Source of the DNA: Methylorubrum salsuginis
Lineage (GTDB): Bacteria > Pseudomonadota > Alphaproteobacteria > Rhizobiales > Beijerinckiaceae
DNA length: 64,000 nucleotides
Assembly: GCF_900114375.1 (NCBI RefSeq)
Contig: NZ_FOSV01000012.1
Span: forward strand, 62,001 to 126,000
Direction of reading: 5' to 3'
Positions 8,774-19,313 of this stretch are shown piece by piece. A program made the translations under genes and the position numbers. The notes under the pieces were generated by a model. That model saw only the letters and a list, made by a program, of their open reading frames with translations. It ran no database searches and was not told the DNA's origin. Every line of letters begins with the position of its first letter. Within the stretch, counting starts at the first letter, position 1.

Positions 8774-9853
8774 ATGGATCTCGACGCTCTCGAACGCGAC
8801 CTCCTCGGCCAGGTCGAGCAGGCCGGTGACGAGGCGGCCCTCGAAGCCCTGCGCGTCGCCGCGCTCGGCAAGAAGGGCAGCGTCTCCGAGCTGCTCAAGA
8901 CGCTGGGCGCGATGACGCCGGACGAGAGGCGTGAGCGCGGTCCCCTCATCAACGGCCTGCGCGACCGGGTGCAGGGCGCGATTCTCGCCAAGCGCGAGAC
9001 CCTGGCCGAGGCCGCCCTCGACGCGCGCCTCGCCGCCGAGCGGATCGACGTGACGCTCCCCCTGCGCGAGTCTCCGGAGACCCGCGGGCGCATTCACCCG
9101 ATCAGCCAAGTGATCGAGGAGATCACCGCGATCTTCGCCGATCTCGGCTTCTCGGTGGCGGAAGGGCCCGACATCGAGACGGACGAGCTGAACTTCACCG
9201 CGCTCAACTTCCCCGAGGGCCATCCGGCCCGCGAGATGCACGACACGTTCTTTCTGCGGCCCGACCGGAGCGGGAAGCGCAAGCTGCTGCGCACCCACAC
9301 CTCGCCGGTGCAGGTGCGGACCATGCGGGCCAAGCAGCCGCCGATCCGCGTGATCATGCCCGGCCGCACCTACCGGCACGATTCCGACCAGACCCACACG
9401 CCGATGTTCCATCAGGTCGAGGGCCTCGTCATCGACCGCTCGGCCAACATCGCCAACCTGAAATGGGTGCTGGAATCGTTCTGCCGCGCCTTCTTCGAGG
9501 TCGACAGCGTGACGATGCGCTTCCGCCCCTCGTTCTTCCCCTTCACCGAGCCGTCGGCCGAGGTCGACATCCAATGCTCGCGCAAAGGCGGCGAGCTGCG
9601 CTTCGGCGAGGGCACCGACTGGCTGGAGGTGCTGGGCTGCGGCATGGTCCACCCGAACGTGCTGCGCAACGGCGGGCTCGATCCGGATCAGGTGCAGGGC
9701 TTCGCCTTCGGCATGGGCATCGATCGCCTCGCCATGCTCAAATACGGCATGCCGGACCTGCGCCCGTTCTTCGAGGCGGACGTGCGCTGGCTCGACCATT
9801 ACGGCTTCCGGCCGATCGACGTGCCGAGCCTTGTCGGCGGGCTGACGGCCTGA
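8774..9853 (+). CDS. pheS: Phenylalanyl-tRNA synthetase alpha subunit
   Basis: 359-residue catalytic alpha subunit of the alpha2-beta2 PheRS. It has an N-terminal coiled coil (~1-90), then the class II core with the motif 2 region ([25 protein letters not shown]) and the motif 3 region ([16 protein letters not shown]). The start is ATG 8774. The GTG immediately before it (8771) is an alternative adding one residue, and neither has a strong ribosome-binding site. pheT follows after 63 bp, as in most bacteria. Confidence 0.97.
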   Translation: MDLDALERDLLGQVEQAGDEAALEALRVAALGKKGSVSELLKTLGAMTPDERRERGPLINGLRDRVQGAILAKRETLAEAALDARLAAERIDVTLPLRESPETRGRIHPISQVIEEITAIFADLGFSVAEGPDIETDELNFTALNFPEGHPAREMHDTFFLRPDRSGKRKLLRTHTSPVQVRTMRAKQPPIRVIMPGRTYRHDSDQTHTPMFHQVEGLVIDRSANIANLKWVLESFCRAFFEVDSVTMRFRPSFFPFTEPSAEVDIQCSRKGGELRFGEGTDWLEVLGCGMVHPNVLRNGGLDPDQVQGFAFGMGIDRLAMLKYGMPDLRPFFEADVRWLDHYGFRPIDVPSLVGGLTA

Positions 9854-9916
9854 CCCCATCGCAACGATTTTCGATCCCGGCTCGGCGCGCCCCGGCGGCC
9901 GCGAGGATGTTCTGAG

Positions 9917-12340
9917 ATGAAATTCACCCTCTCCTGGCTCAAGGACCACCTCGACACCGAGGCTTCGCTCGACACGATCGCCGAGACGCTCACGCGCATC
10001 GGTCTCGAGGTCGAGGGCATCGAGGACAAGGCCGCCGCGCTCAAGCCCTACGTGATCGCGCGGGTGGTCTCCGCCGAGCAGCACCCGAATGCCGACCGCC
10101 TGCGCGTCTGTCAGGTCGATGCGGGCGACGGGCAGCCGTTGCAGGTGGTGTGCGGGGCGCCGAACGCGCGCGCCGGCATGCTCTCGGTGTTCGCGCCGCC
10201 CGGCACCTACGTGCCGGGCAAGGACATCACCCTGTCGGTCGGCACGATCCGCGGCGTCGAGAGCCGCGGCATGCTCTGCTCGGGCGCGGAACTCGGCCTG
10301 AGCGAGGACCATGACGGCATCCTCGACCTGCCGCAGGACGCGCCGGTGGGGACGCCCTACGCCGTGTGGGCCGGACTCGACGATCCGGTGATCGAGATCA
10401 ACCTGACGCCGAACCGCGCCGATTGCGCCTCGATCCACGGCATCGCCCGCGATCTCGCCGCCACCGGCATCGGGACCCTCAAGCGCGAGCCGTTGCCGCC
10501 GGTCCGTGGCGAAGGCGCCTGCCCGACCGAGGTGACGCTCCGGTTCGACGCACACGACAAGGGTCTGTGCCCGCTCTTCGCGCTCCGCCTCGTGCGCGGC
10601 GTCAGGAACGGCCCCTCGCCCGAGTGGATGCAGAAGCGGCTGCGCGCCATCGGCCTGCGCCCGATCAACGCGCTCGTCGACATCACCAACTACCTCACCT
10701 TCGACCGTGGTCGTCCGCTCCACGTGTTCGACGCCAACAAGGTCGCGGGCGGCCTTGTGGTGCGCCGGGCCGAGGACGGCGAGAGTCTCGTCGCGCTCGA
10801 CGGCAAGACCTATCGGCTCGACGACGACGCGATCGTGATCGCCGACGGCAACGGCGTCGAGTCGATCGGCGGCATCATGGGCGGTCAGGCCTCGGGCTGC
10901 GACGAGGGCACCACCGACGTGCTCATCGAATCCGCGCTCTGGGATCCGCGCAACATCGCCCGCACCGGGCGGCGGCTCGGCATCATCACGGATGCCCGCT
11001 ACCGCTTCGAGCGCGGCGTCGATCCGGCCTTCGCCCTGCCGGGGCTCGATCTCGCCACCCGCCTCGTGATGGATTTGTGCGGCGGTACGCCGACGCAAGC
11101 GACCATCGCGGGCGAGGTGCCGGAACTCTCCCAGGTCATCGACTTTCCCTGGACCGAGGTGCGGCGGCTCGCCGGCATCGAGCTGTCGCGCGCCGAGATG
11201 AAGGTGACGCTGGAGACGCTCGGCTTCCACGTCGCCGGCTCCGGCGACCGCGTGAAGGTGCTGCCGCCGTCCTGGCGCGCCGATGTCGAGGGCAAGGCCG
11301 ATCTCGTCGAGGAGATCGTCCGCATCGCCGGCCTCGACCGGATCGAGCCCAAGCCCTTGCCCCGCGTCGAGACGGTGGCGCACGAGCCGATGCTCACCGT
11401 GCTGCAGCGGCGCACCCGGCTCGCCCGTCGTGCCTTGGCGAGCCGCGGCCTGATGGAGGCGGTGACCTACTCGTTCATCGCCGCCGAGGATGCGCGGCTG
11501 TTCGGCGGCGGCGGGGGCGATCTGGCGCTCGCCAACCCGATCGCCGCCGACCTCTCGGACATGCGCCCGAGCCTCGTGCCCGGCCTGCTGCGCGCCGCCC
11601 AGCGCAACGCCGACCGGGGCTTCGCCGACGTCGCCTTGTTCGAGGTCGGCCAGTGCTTCGCCAGCGACGAGCCCGAGGGCCAGTCGGTCCGCGCCGCCGG
11701 CATCCGCCGCGGCACCGCCCGCCATGGCGGCGGCGGACGCCACTGGGCCGGCGCGGCGGCGCCCGTCGATGCGTTCGAGGCCAAGGCCGACGCGCTGGCG
11801 CTGCTGACGGCGCTCGGCGTGCCGACCGGCGGGCTGCAGGTGGTGGCCGGCGGCCCCGCCTGGCTGCATCCCGGCCGCTCGGGCACGCTCCAGTTCGGAC
11901 CCAAGAACGTGGTGGGTCATTTCGGCGAGCTGCATCCGCGCCTTCTCAAGGCGATGGACCTGAAGGGGACTCAGGTCGCCTTCGAGATCGTCCTCGACGC
12001 TCTGCCGCTGCCGCGCCAGCGCCCGACCAAGGCCAAGCCCGCGCTGACGCTCTCCGGCCTTCAGGCGATCTCCCGCGACTTCGCCTTCGTGGTCGCCCGC
12101 GATGTCTCCTCCGCCGACATCCTCAAGGCGGCTCAGGGCGCCGAGCGCAAGCTGATCGCTGCAATCGACGTGTTCGACCTCTACGAGGGCATCGGCATCC
12201 CGGAGGGCTCGAAGTCGGTCGCCGTCGCGGTGCGGCTCCAGCCGACGGAGCGCACCTTGACCGATGCGGAGATCGAGGCGGTGAGCGCCAAGATCGTCGC
12301 CGAGGTGGGCAAGAAGACCGGGGCCACGCTGCGCGCGTGA
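9917..12340 (+). CDS. pheT: Phenylalanyl-tRNA synthetase beta subunit
   Basis: 807-residue beta subunit of PheRS. It begins [13 protein letters not shown], followed by a tRNA-binding OB domain ([19 protein letters not shown], ~45-150), B3/4 editing and B5 domains, the inactive synthetase-like core, and a C-terminal ferredoxin-like anticodon-binding domain ([18 protein letters not shown] to end). The length matches alphaproteobacterial PheT. It forms a unit with pheS. Confidence 0.97.
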   Translation: MKFTLSWLKDHLDTEASLDTIAETLTRIGLEVEGIEDKAAALKPYVIARVVSAEQHPNADRLRVCQVDAGDGQPLQVVCGAPNARAGMLSVFAPPGTYVPGKDITLSVGTIRGVESRGMLCSGAELGLSEDHDGILDLPQDAPVGTPYAVWAGLDDPVIEINLTPNRADCASIHGIARDLAATGIGTLKREPLPPVRGEGACPTEVTLRFDAHDKGLCPLFALRLVRGVRNGPSPEWMQKRLRAIGLRPINALVDITNYLTFDRGRPLHVFDANKVAGGLVVRRAEDGESLVALDGKTYRLDDDAIVIADGNGVESIGGIMGGQASGCDEGTTDVLIESALWDPRNIARTGRRLGIITDARYRFERGVDPAFALPGLDLATRLVMDLCGGTPTQATIAGEVPELSQVIDFPWTEVRRLAGIELSRAEMKVTLETLGFHVAGSGDRVKVLPPSWRADVEGKADLVEEIVRIAGLDRIEPKPLPRVETVAHEPMLTVLQRRTRLARRALASRGLMEAVTYSFIAAEDARLFGGGGGDLALANPIAADLSDMRPSLVPGLLRAAQRNADRGFADVALFEVGQCFASDEPEGQSVRAAGIRRGTARHGGGGRHWAGAAAPVDAFEAKADALALLTALGVPTGGLQVVAGGPAWLHPGRSGTLQFGPKNVVGHFGELHPRLLKAMDLKGTQVAFEIVLDALPLPRQRPTKAKPALTLSGLQAISRDFAFVVARDVSSADILKAAQGAERKLIAAIDVFDLYEGIGIPEGSKSVAVAVRLQPTERTLTDAEIEAVSAKIVAEVGKKTGATLRA

Positions 12341-12372
12341 CGCCCGACGAAAGTGATCGAGGGAGAGCCGCG

Positions 12373-13260
12373 ATGGACGCCGATCTGGTCGAGCAACTCT
12401 CGGTCGCCGATCATATGCCGAAGCAGGCCCTGCGCCGGGCGTTGGCAGAACCGGAGACGGTGGCCGAGCCCGTGCTGCGGGTTCTCGCCACCGCGGCGCA
12501 GGCGCCCGACACGGTGAGCGACAACGAGGCCAACCTGCTGTTCTGGGGCCTGCATGCCCTGGCGGCGGCCCGCGACACGCGGGTCTATCAGCCGTTGATG
12601 CGGCTGCTGCGGCAGGACGGCGACACGGTCGATTCGCTCTTGGGCGACGCCGCCACCATCACCACGGCGCCGATCCTCGCGAGCGTGTTCGACGGCGATC
12701 CCGCTCCGCTCCACGCGCTGATCCTCGACAGCGCCGCCGACGGCTTCCTGCGCTACGAGGGCTTCAAGGCGTTCGCCTTCCTGACGCGCCAGGGCCGCCT
12801 GCCGCTGGACGACGCCCGCACTCTCCTCTTGCGGTTCGACGCCGCCCAGGCCGCGGTCGAGGGCGACATGGCCTGGGTCGGCTGGGAGGAGGCGATCGCC
12901 TATCTCGGGCTGACCGACCTTGCGCCGAAGGCCGAGGCGGCGCGCCGCGACGGGCGCCTCACCGACGAGTTCAGCGATGCGGCGTGGTTCCGCAAGGCGC
13001 TGCGCCAAGCCAGCGCCGAGCCGCCGGACCTGTCCGAGTTCGGCGACGGCTACGGCACCCTGGACGATCCGGTCGTGGCGCTCGACTGGACCGAGGAATC
13101 CTACGGCCAGCCGGTCACGAACCCCTACAAGGATGTCGGCCGCAACGATCCCTGCCCCTGCGGCTCGGGGAAAAAATTCAAGAAGTGCTGCCTCAATGCC
13201 CAGGAGCAGGAGATTCGGCCGGAGGGCGGCTCGGGCCTGAAGCTGCCGGGTCTGTCGTGA
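12373..13260 (+). CDS. DUF1186-like protein with C-terminal SEC-C zinc motif
   Basis: Predicted 295-residue cytoplasmic protein. Most of the sequence is an alpha-helical repeat-like domain resembling DUF1186 ([24 protein letters not shown]). The C-terminus has the zinc-binding SEC-C signature [16 protein letters not shown], as in SecA tails. The start is ATG 12373, shortly after GAGGGAGAG. The molecular role of the family is unknown; the SEC-C motif suggests protein or nucleic-acid binding. Its last 68 bp overlap the convergent ThiF-family gene. Confidence 0.8.
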   Translation: MDADLVEQLSVADHMPKQALRRALAEPETVAEPVLRVLATAAQAPDTVSDNEANLLFWGLHALAAARDTRVYQPLMRLLRQDGDTVDSLLGDAATITTAPILASVFDGDPAPLHALILDSAADGFLRYEGFKAFAFLTRQGRLPLDDARTLLLRFDAAQAAVEGDMAWVGWEEAIAYLGLTDLAPKAEAARRDGRLTDEFSDAAWFRKALRQASAEPPDLSEFGDGYGTLDDPVVALDWTEESYGQPVTNPYKDVGRNDPCPCGSGKKFKKCCLNAQEQEIRPEGGSGLKLPGLS

Positions 13261-14026
13261 CGCCGTTCAACGGGTTGTCCGGGTCCCAGGCATAGCCCAA
13301 CGTTTCGAACCGCATCGAGCGGGCGTCCACCATCAAGAGGCGCCCGACCAGCGGCTCGCCGAAATCGGCCACCGCGCGGATCACCTCCATCGCCATCAGC
13401 GAGCCCATGACGCCGGCGAGCGCCCCGAGCACCCCGGCCTCGGCGCAGGGCGCGACCGTGCCGGGCGGCGGCGGGTTCGGGAACAGGCAGCGATAGGTCG
13501 GGTTCGGCTCGCCCGTGGGGCCGGTCTCGTGGGCGCGGATCGTGGTGAGGGAGCCGTCGAACGCGCCGAGCGCCGCCGTCACCAACGGCTTTTTCGCGTG
13601 GAAGCACGCATCCGAGACGGCGTAGCGCGTCGAAAAATTGTCCGAGCCGTCGGCGACGAGGTCGTAGGCCGCCATCAGTCCGGCGGCGTTCTCCGGCGTG
13701 ATCCGGCACGGATGCATCACCACGCGCACATGCGGGTTGAGCCGGGCGACCGCATCCGCCGCGCTCTCGACCTTGGGTCGCCCGACATCCGGCGTACCGT
13801 GGATGACCTGCCGTTGCAGATTCGACAGCGAGACCGCGTCGTCGTCGACGATTCCGATCGTGCCGATGCCGGCGGCGGCGAGATACTGGATCAGCGGTGC
13901 CCCAAGGCCGCCCGCCCCGATCACGAGCACGCGCGCCGCCTTCAGCCGCGCCTGTCCCGGCCCGCCGACCTCCCGCAGGACGATGTGGCGGGCATAGCGT
14001 TCGAGTTCGTCCGACGAGAGAGCCAT
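13193..14026 (-). CDS. ThiF/MoeB/HesA-family adenylyltransferase
   Basis: Predicted 277-residue E1-like enzyme that adenylates the C-terminal glycine of a ubiquitin-fold sulfur carrier. The core has the nucleotide loop [35 protein letters not shown], and [10 protein letters not shown] plus a downstream PCAEAG Cys. The start was placed at ATG 14026 because [17 protein letters not shown], the family N-terminus, follows at once; ATGs at 14035 and 14080 are possible. The two CxxC zinc pairs of E. coli MoeB are not visible, and there is no rhodanese domain. MoeB (molybdopterin) and ThiF (thiamine) roles cannot be separated here. Confidence 0.85.
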   Translation of the reverse strand: MALSSDELERYARHIVLREVGGPGQARLKAARVLVIGAGGLGAPLIQYLAAAGIGTIGIVDDDAVSLSNLQRQVIHGTPDVGRPKVESAADAVARLNPHVRVVMHPCRITPENAAGLMAAYDLVADGSDNFSTRYAVSDACFHAKKPLVTAALGAFDGSLTTIRAHETGPTGEPNPTYRCLFPNPPPPGTVAPCAEAGVLGALAGVMGSLMAMEVIRAVADFGEPLVGRLLMVDARSMRFETLGYAWDPDNPLNGVTTDPAASGPSRPPAESPAPGH

Positions 14027-14120
14027 GGGGGCCATGTAAGCGTGAGGCGCGCGCGGCGGAAGCGGCGTTGCATCGGCCATCAGGTTTGCCCTACGGCATG
14101 GGGATGAACCGACGCTCTTT

Positions 14121-14218
14121 CTCCCCCTTGCGGGGGGGGACCGAGGGTGGGGTGGTTCAGGATGGATCACCGGGCCCTATCCGGCACCACACCCACCCCT
14201 CCCCGCAAGGGAGGGGAG
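14121..14218. repeat. C-rich intergenic palindromic repeat, family shared with 59624-59737
   Basis: The left arm CTCCCCCTTGCGGGG and the right arm CCCCGCAAGGGAGGGGAG are approximate reverse complements around a GGTGGGGTGGTTCAG centre. The same layout and the GGTGGTTCAG core recur at 59624-59737. It lies just upstream of dapE. Confidence 0.75.
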
Positions 14219-14258
14219 CCCCCGCGCCAGCCCGATAGCCCGCACGAGATCGGCCCGT

Positions 14259-15428
14259 ATGTCCGACACCGCCCCCCTCGCCCTCGCCCAGGCGCTGATC
14301 CGCTGCCCCTCGGTCACCCCGGAGGAGGGCGGCGCGCTGTCCTTCCTCGCCCGTATCCTCACGGAAGCCGGCTTCACGGTCGAGCGCCCGGTTTTTTCCG
14401 AGCCCGGCACGCCGGACATCCAAAACCTTTACGCCCGCATCGGCACCGGCTCGCCCGTCCTGCTCTTTGCCGGCCATACCGACGTGGTGCCGCCGGGCGA
14501 GGCGATTGCCTGGACGCACGACCCGTTTTCCGGCGTGGTCGCCGACGGGATGCTCTACGGCCGCGGTGCCGTGGACATGAAGGGCGGCATCGCCTGCATG
14601 CTGGCGGCGACGCTCCGTTTCCTCGAGGCGCGCGGACCTGCATTCGGCGGCTCCATCGCCTTCCTGATCACGGGCGACGAAGAGGGGCCGGCGGTCAACG
14701 GCACCGTCAAGCTGCTGGACTGGGCGCGCGAGCGGGGCGAGCGGTTCGACCATTGCCTGCTCGGCGAGCCCACCAACCCGGACGCGCTCGGCGACATGAT
14801 CAAGATCGGCCGGCGCGGCTCGCTCACCGGGCGCATCACGGTGCACGGGCGCCAGGGCCACGTCGCCTATCCGCACCGGGCCGACAATCCGATCCCCGGC
14901 CTGCTGCGGCTCGCCTCGGCGCTGCTGGCCGCGCCGCTCGACGGTGGCACCGCGCATTTCGATGCCTCGAACCTCGAATTCACGACGATCGATGTCGGCA
15001 ACCCGGCCACCAACGTGATCCCGGCCACTGCGCGGGCCGTGTTCAACGTGCGCTTCAACGACGAATGGACCGCGCAGACGCTGGGCGACGAAATTCGCCG
15101 CCGGCTGGAAGAGGCCGCGGGCGACGCCGTGCGCTTCAGCCTCGACCTCCAGCCCTCGAACTCGCCCGCCTTCCTGACGAAGCCCGACGCCTTCGTGGAT
15201 CTCGCCGCCGACGCGATCCAGGCCGAGACCGGCCGGCGCCCGGCGCTCTCGACCACGGGCGGCACCTCGGATGCCCGCTTCATCAAGGATGCCTGCCCGG
15301 TGATCGAGTTCGGCCTCGTCGGGCAAACCATGCACGAGGTGGACGAGCGGGTGGCGGTGGAGGACCTCGACCGGTTGACGCGGATTTACGAGCGTGTGCT
15401 CGTTGCGTATTTCAACTCCCCCAAATAG
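14259..15428 (+). CDS. dapE: Succinyl-diaminopimelate desuccinylase
   Basis: 389-residue M20-family dizinc amidohydrolase that removes succinate from N-succinyl-L,L-diaminopimelate in lysine and peptidoglycan-precursor synthesis. Metal and catalytic motifs seen: [11 protein letters not shown] (metal His/Asp), [10 protein letters not shown] (bridging Asp), TGDEEGPA (catalytic Glu pair), LGEPTN, and the C-terminal [15 protein letters not shown] region. The length fits the family. The TAG stop at 15426-15428 is the first copy of the 7-bp direct repeat flanking the AT-rich segment downstream, and the next gene ends inside the last 17 bp of dapE on the other strand. Confidence 0.96.
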   Translation: MSDTAPLALAQALIRCPSVTPEEGGALSFLARILTEAGFTVERPVFSEPGTPDIQNLYARIGTGSPVLLFAGHTDVVPPGEAIAWTHDPFSGVVADGMLYGRGAVDMKGGIACMLAATLRFLEARGPAFGGSIAFLITGDEEGPAVNGTVKLLDWARERGERFDHCLLGEPTNPDALGDMIKIGRRGSLTGRITVHGRQGHVAYPHRADNPIPGLLRLASALLAAPLDGGTAHFDASNLEFTTIDVGNPATNVIPATARAVFNVRFNDEWTAQTLGDEIRRRLEEAAGDAVRFSLDLQPSNSPAFLTKPDAFVDLAADAIQAETGRRPALSTTGGTSDARFIKDACPVIEFGLVGQTMHEVDERVAVEDLDRLTRIYERVLVAYFNSPK

Positions 15429-16716
15429 GCGCCATCGGGCATTCGGGTTGGTCGCAGCGTCCCGAAAATTTTCGATTCCTGTAGCGGAAGCGCCGATTCT
15501 CCATGCCAAGCCGATCGCCAACCTTGATGTAAATTTGCCTGAGGCGATGAACGTGCGGGTCGTCAAGTCGGACGACAATATTGGCAATGATCGTGCTTTC
15601 GGTGCGTGTCGAAGACATATCGTCCGGAGTTTCCGGCATTGCATCGCTCGGGCGCGATGGGGATCCGATGAGTATGTCGCCAATCTTACTTAGAAGATGC
15701 TCGTCGTAGCAGTCTGCATCGAGGGCTATCCTTTCGAGATCGAATAGAGTGCGGATGCCCAGCTTCCAAAACTTCGTCAGGGCGTTCGGGCCGACCGAGC
15801 AGCAGAGCTGTGCCTGTGCCACCCAGTCCATGATCTGATAGACGCCGAAGGGGGTTTCGACGAAAAGCATCAAGGGATTGGCGGTCGCCAAGTTCTGTGT
15901 CGAGCTGATATGATAGTCTGCCAAGCGATCACGGATTTCCGTGTCGATACCATCGATGATTTCAATCGGCGTCGTAAAGGACTGTTTGTAAATATCGCGG
16001 TTTTCGCGCTTGAAATTGATGAGATCGCTGCGCCAGAGAATCGTGCGTGTCGCGCTCTCCGGTAGATATCCGATAGCGAACGACAAAAGCACTATGGGAA
16101 ATATGGATCCGGCTTCGAAATTTGCGCCCTGCATAATGGGTAATATCAAAACATGAGATAGTATTTCGGCGCCGACGATTCCAACCAGTAGATTGTTGCA
16201 CGCCCCGGCAAAAGAGAGAGGGCTCAAATCGAAGTTGTTGATGGCTCGATAGAAGCTGCGGATCATGAAAACATATCCGCCGGCAAATGCGGAGCAGAGA
16301 CTCCAAATCCACGTCGATCCCAGCCCGGTACCGAAGCGATTGGCTTCCACTGCGATAGCAAGGCCGAAGACACCTTGGGCAACGACGGGCCATATGATGA
16401 CGGCGACCAAGTATGAAACTACAAACAGAAGCAGGACGAGCGGTATCGCGCCCAATATCCAAGAAGAATAGGAATGGTCGCGGGGCGTATCTTTTTCGGA
16501 GCTTCCCAGTCTGTGGAAAAAGTATTTGTATTTGACGAATTCGAACGACGGTATCAGGTTTTCGTCTTTGGATGCTGGGATCGAGAAAATTGCAGCAAGG
16601 TCACGAACGATCTCTTGTCGGTTGATTTTTACGGCCTGACGGATGCCAACGAATACGATTGGCGGCAGGAGACTCAAGGCACACGCGATCACCAAGGGAA
16701 CGGTTTCGAAAGACAT
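15412..16716 (-). CDS. AT-rich orphan membrane protein with C-terminal helix-hairpin-helix-like domain
   Basis: Predicted 434-residue protein, function unrecognised. The start is ATG 16716, with GGGAG 8 nt upstream; the ATG at 16755 lacks one. It has several hydrophobic segments: near the N-terminus ([20 protein letters not shown]), at about 87-125 ([20 protein letters not shown] and following), and around 190-225. After the last one, a soluble region ~250-330 reads [32 protein letters not shown] and MDWVAQAQL, a pattern resembling paired helix-hairpin-helix units. Base composition and codon use are much more AT-rich than every neighbour, implying recent acquisition. It lies between dapE and truA and is bracketed by TAGGCGC repeats. 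Its last six residues are encoded by antisense dapE sequence. A membrane-anchored nucleic-acid-sensing or defence role is speculation. Confidence 0.8.
   Translation of the reverse strand: MSFETVPLVIACALSLLPPIVFVGIRQAVKINRQEIVRDLAAIFSIPASKDENLIPSFEFVKYKYFFHRLGSSEKDTPRDHSYSSWILGAIPLVLLLFVVSYLVAVIIWPVVAQGVFGLAIAVEANRFGTGLGSTWIWSLCSAFAGGYVFMIRSFYRAINNFDLSPLSFAGACNNLLVGIVGAEILSHVLILPIMQGANFEAGSIFPIVLLSFAIGYLPESATRTILWRSDLINFKRENRDIYKQSFTTPIEIIDGIDTEIRDRLADYHISSTQNLATANPLMLFVETPFGVYQIMDWVAQAQLCCSVGPNALTKFWKLGIRTLFDLERIALDADCYDEHLLSKIGDILIGSPSRPSDAMPETPDDMSSTRTESTIIANIVVRLDDPHVHRLRQIYIKVGDRLGMENRRFRYRNRKFSGRCDQPECPMAPIWGS
15426..15432. repeat. Left copy of 7-bp direct repeat TAGGCGC flanking AT-rich segment
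   Basis: TAGGCGC, beginning with the dapE stop codon. It is repeated in the same orientation at 16794-16800, exactly where GC content returns to the genomic level. Confidence 0.5.
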
Positions 16717-16793
16717 GAAATATGCTCCCAATGCAAATATGCATCGGATTAGCATCTGAAGTTATATCTCTGTCAACCTCAAATTGCGTGATT

Positions 16794-16800
16794 TAGGCGC
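16794..16800. repeat. Right copy of 7-bp direct repeat TAGGCGC
   Basis: Same heptamer and orientation as 15426-15432. It marks the right composition boundary of the AT-rich segment and may be a target-site duplication or chance. Confidence 0.5.
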
Positions 16801-16825
16801 GCGTCCGTGAGACCGCTCGAATGAG

Positions 16826-17578
16826 TCAGCCGTAATCGACGCCGACGAACGTCAGTCCGCAGGCCGGCGCCAGCGGGCCGCAGCGGTGCTTGGCCCTTGT
16901 GGCCAGAATTTCCGCCACATCGTCGGCCGACAGGCGCCCGCAGCCCGCGAGCATCAGCGTGCCGGCCATGGCGCGGACCTGATGGTGCAGGAACGAGCGG
17001 GCCGCGGTCGCGATCACGATTTCCTCGAAGAGGCCCATCCGCGCGCGGGTGACGTCGAGCTGTTCGAGGGTCCGCACCGGGCTTTTCGCTTGGCACTCCG
17101 CGGCGCGGAACGCCGAAAAGTCGTGGCGGCCGATGAGGCGCTGCGCGGCGGCGTGCATCAGGTCGGCATCGAGGGGCCAGGGCACGTGCCAGACATGGGC
17201 GCGGGTCAGCGCCGCCGGGCTGCGGCGGTTGAGGATGCGGTAGCGGTAGTGTCGCCGGATCGCCGAGTGGCGCGCGTCGAACGTCTCCGGCACCACCTCG
17301 GCCGAGATCACCGAGATCGGCTGCGGGCGCAGATGGGCGTTCAACGCATCGCGCACGGTGTCGGTGCGCCAGTCCTTGGCGAGATCGAGATGGGCGACCT
17401 GATGGATCGCGTGGACGCCGGCATCGGTGCGTCCCGCACAGGTGAGCCGCGCCGCCTCGCCGGAGAAGCGTTGCACGGCGGTTTCGATGGCGGCCTGCAC
17501 CGTCGGATCGTCGGCCTGACGCTGCCAGCCGCAGAACGGCGCGCCGTCGTATTCGATGACCAGTTTGTAGCGGGGCAT
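16826..17578 (-). CDS. truA: tRNA pseudouridine(38-40) synthase
   Basis: 250-residue TruA, which isomerises uridines 38-40 in the tRNA anticodon arm. It begins [19 protein letters not shown]. The catalytic Asp is in [11 protein letters not shown] (near residue 52), with [14 protein letters not shown] and the C-terminal [14 protein letters not shown] motif. Standard length. It is last in the def-fmt-truA series; a 155-bp palindromic element separates it from fmt. Confidence 0.96.
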   Translation of the reverse strand: MPRYKLVIEYDGAPFCGWQRQADDPTVQAAIETAVQRFSGEAARLTCAGRTDAGVHAIHQVAHLDLAKDWRTDTVRDALNAHLRPQPISVISAEVVPETFDARHSAIRRHYRYRILNRRSPAALTRAHVWHVPWPLDADLMHAAAQRLIGRHDFSAFRAAECQAKSPVRTLEQLDVTRARMGLFEEIVIATAARSFLHHQVRAMAGTLMLAGCGRLSADDVAEILATRAKHRCGPLAPACGLTFVGVDYG

Positions 17579-17602
17579 GTCAGAGGTGCCGCGCCGCCAT
17601 AA

Positions 17603-17757
17603 CCCTCCCCCCTCCGCGGGGGAGGGTGCCTGCGGAGCAGGCGGGAGAGGGGAGCGACGGTGCCGGAGATTTCACTGTCGATTGAGGCCAAGCGGCGCCG
17701 TCGCTCCCCTCTCCCGACCCCCTTCGGGGGCCACCCTCTCCCGCGGAGGGGGGAGGG
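17603..17757. repeat. Long (155 bp) intergenic palindromic element between fmt and truA
   Basis: Outer arms of ~25 bp (17603-17628 and 17732-17757) and inner arms (GGAGAGGGGAGCGACGG against CCGTCGCTCCCCTCTCC) are reverse complements, so the whole element can fold into one extended hairpin. It lies in the 195-bp gap between two genes usually cotranscribed. Confidence 0.85.
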
Positions 17758-17773
17758 AAGGGCCGCGCGGTCT

Positions 17774-18706
17774 TCACGCGAAGGTCGCCCCGACTTGCAG
17801 CCGAGCCCCGCGTAAAAACTCCTCGCCGCTGGCAACGCCGCCCTTGCCGGCCCGGCGCAGTTCGAGCAGGCGCACCGCGCCCGACCCGCAGGCAACGGTG
17901 CAGGCTGCGTCGAGCAGCGTGCCCGGAACCCCGAAAAAACCTTCGGCAGCGAGCGCGCGCAAGACCTTCACCCGCTCCACGCCCTTGCCGAGATCGGCCT
18001 CAAAGTACGCGCCCGGGAAAGGCGACAACCCGTTGATGTGGCGCGCCACCTCCGCGGCGGGCCGCGACCAGTCGATACGGGCTTCCTCGTTGGTGATCTT
18101 GTGGGCGTAGACCACCCCGTCGGCAGCCTGCGGCAGGAAGGTGAGGCCCTCGGCCTCGAGCCGGGTCAGGGCCTGCCCCATCAGGTCGGCGCCCACCGGC
18201 ATCAGCGCATCGTGCAACTCGCCCGCGGTCATGCCCTCCGGGATCGGCACCCGCGCTTCCGTCGCCACGGGGCCGGTATCGAGCCCGGCTTCCATCCGCA
18301 TCACCCCGACGCCGCTCATCGAGTCGCCGGCCATCACGGCCCGCTGGATCGGCGCCGCACCGCGCCAGCGCGGCAGAAGCGAGCCGTGGAGGTTGAGGCA
18401 GCCGTGGCGCGGCAGGTCGAGGATGCGTTGGGGGAGCAGCATCCCGTAGGCGACGACGACCGCCACATCCGCCCCGTGTGCGGCAAACGTCTCGGCGGCC
18501 TCGTCGCTTTTGAGCGTCGCGGGCGTCAGCACCGGTAGGCCCAAGCCCTCGGCGCGGGCATGGACCGGGGAGGGCCGCAAAGCCATGCCGCGTCCGGCCT
18601 TGGCAGGCGCGCGGGTGTAGACCGCGACGATCGCGTGCCCGTCGGCGTGGAGGCGCGCCAGCGTCGGCACGGCGAAGTCCGGCGTGCCCATGAAGACGAC
18701 GCGCAT
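17774..18706 (-). CDS. fmt: Methionyl-tRNA formyltransferase
   Basis: 310-residue enzyme that formylates initiator Met-tRNA using 10-formyltetrahydrofolate. It begins MRVVFMGTPDFAVPTL, and the catalytic loop CLNLHGSLLPRWRGAAPIQ holds the conserved Asn and His. The C-terminal OB-like domain is complete. def lies upstream with only 10 bp between, matching the common def-fmt pair acting on the same formyl group. Confidence 0.97.
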   Translation of the reverse strand: MRVVFMGTPDFAVPTLARLHADGHAIVAVYTRAPAKAGRGMALRPSPVHARAEGLGLPVLTPATLKSDEAAETFAAHGADVAVVVAYGMLLPQRILDLPRHGCLNLHGSLLPRWRGAAPIQRAVMAGDSMSGVGVMRMEAGLDTGPVATEARVPIPEGMTAGELHDALMPVGADLMGQALTRLEAEGLTFLPQAADGVVYAHKITNEEARIDWSRPAAEVARHINGLSPFPGAYFEADLGKGVERVKVLRALAAEGFFGVPGTLLDAACTVACGSGAVRLLELRRAGKGGVASGEEFLRGARLQVGATFA

Positions 18707-18716
18707 CGGTAAAACC

Positions 18717-19232
18717 CTAAGCCGCGTCGCGCTTGGCGGCCTTGACGAACTTCTTCATCACCCGGTCGCGCTTGAGCTTCGAGAGGTGGTCGATGAACAG
18801 CACGCCGTTGAGATGGTCGATCTCGTGCTGGAGGCAGGTGGCCAGCAGCCCGTCGGCCTCCTGCTCCACGGTCGCGCCGTCGAGATTCATGTAGCGCACC
18901 CGCACGCGGTCCGGCCGCTCGACCTCGCCGTAGAAGTCGGGGATCGACAGGCAGCCCTCGTCGTAGACCCGCTTCTCTTCCGACGACCAGACGATCTCCG
19001 GGTTGAGATAGACGGTCGGGTTCTTGGCGTTCTCGTCCTTCGAGGCGTCGATGGTAACGACGCGCTTCAGCACGCCGATCTGCACCGCCGCGAGCCCGAC
19101 GCCGGGGGCGTCGTACATCGTCTCGATCATGTCGGCGGCGAGCGTCCGGATCTCGTCCGTCACCGCGGTGACCGGCTCGGAGACGAGGCGAAGCTGCGCG
19201 TCGGGTAGGATGACGAGGGGGCGGACGGTCAT
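18717..19232 (-). CDS. def: Peptide deformylase
   Basis: 171-residue iron/zinc deformylase that removes the N-formyl group from nascent proteins. All three family motifs are present: [17 protein letters not shown] (metal Cys) and QHEIDHLNG (metal His pair and catalytic Glu). First gene of def-fmt-truA. Confidence 0.97.
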   Translation of the reverse strand: MTVRPLVILPDAQLRLVSEPVTAVTDEIRTLAADMIETMYDAPGVGLAAVQIGVLKRVVTIDASKDENAKNPTVYLNPEIVWSSEEKRVYDEGCLSIPDFYGEVERPDRVRVRYMNLDGATVEQEADGLLATCLQHEIDHLNGVLFIDHLSKLKRDRVMKKFVKAAKRDAA

Positions 19233-19313
19233 GGGCTCGGTCGGGGTCGGGAACGGGAAAAGCGGTGCGCCCTTCCGCAGATAGGCGGCGGCGCGGGGGC
19301 GGTCAAATGACCG

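Noticed and set aside
8453..11935. Very long open frame antisense to pheS-pheT
   Set aside because: High-GC codon bias creates long antisense frames; its translation is low-complexity (Gly/His/Arg/Asp-rich) and it opposes two certain genes.
17603..17757. Possible CRISPR or tandem array
   Set aside because: It is a single nested palindrome without spaced direct repeats.
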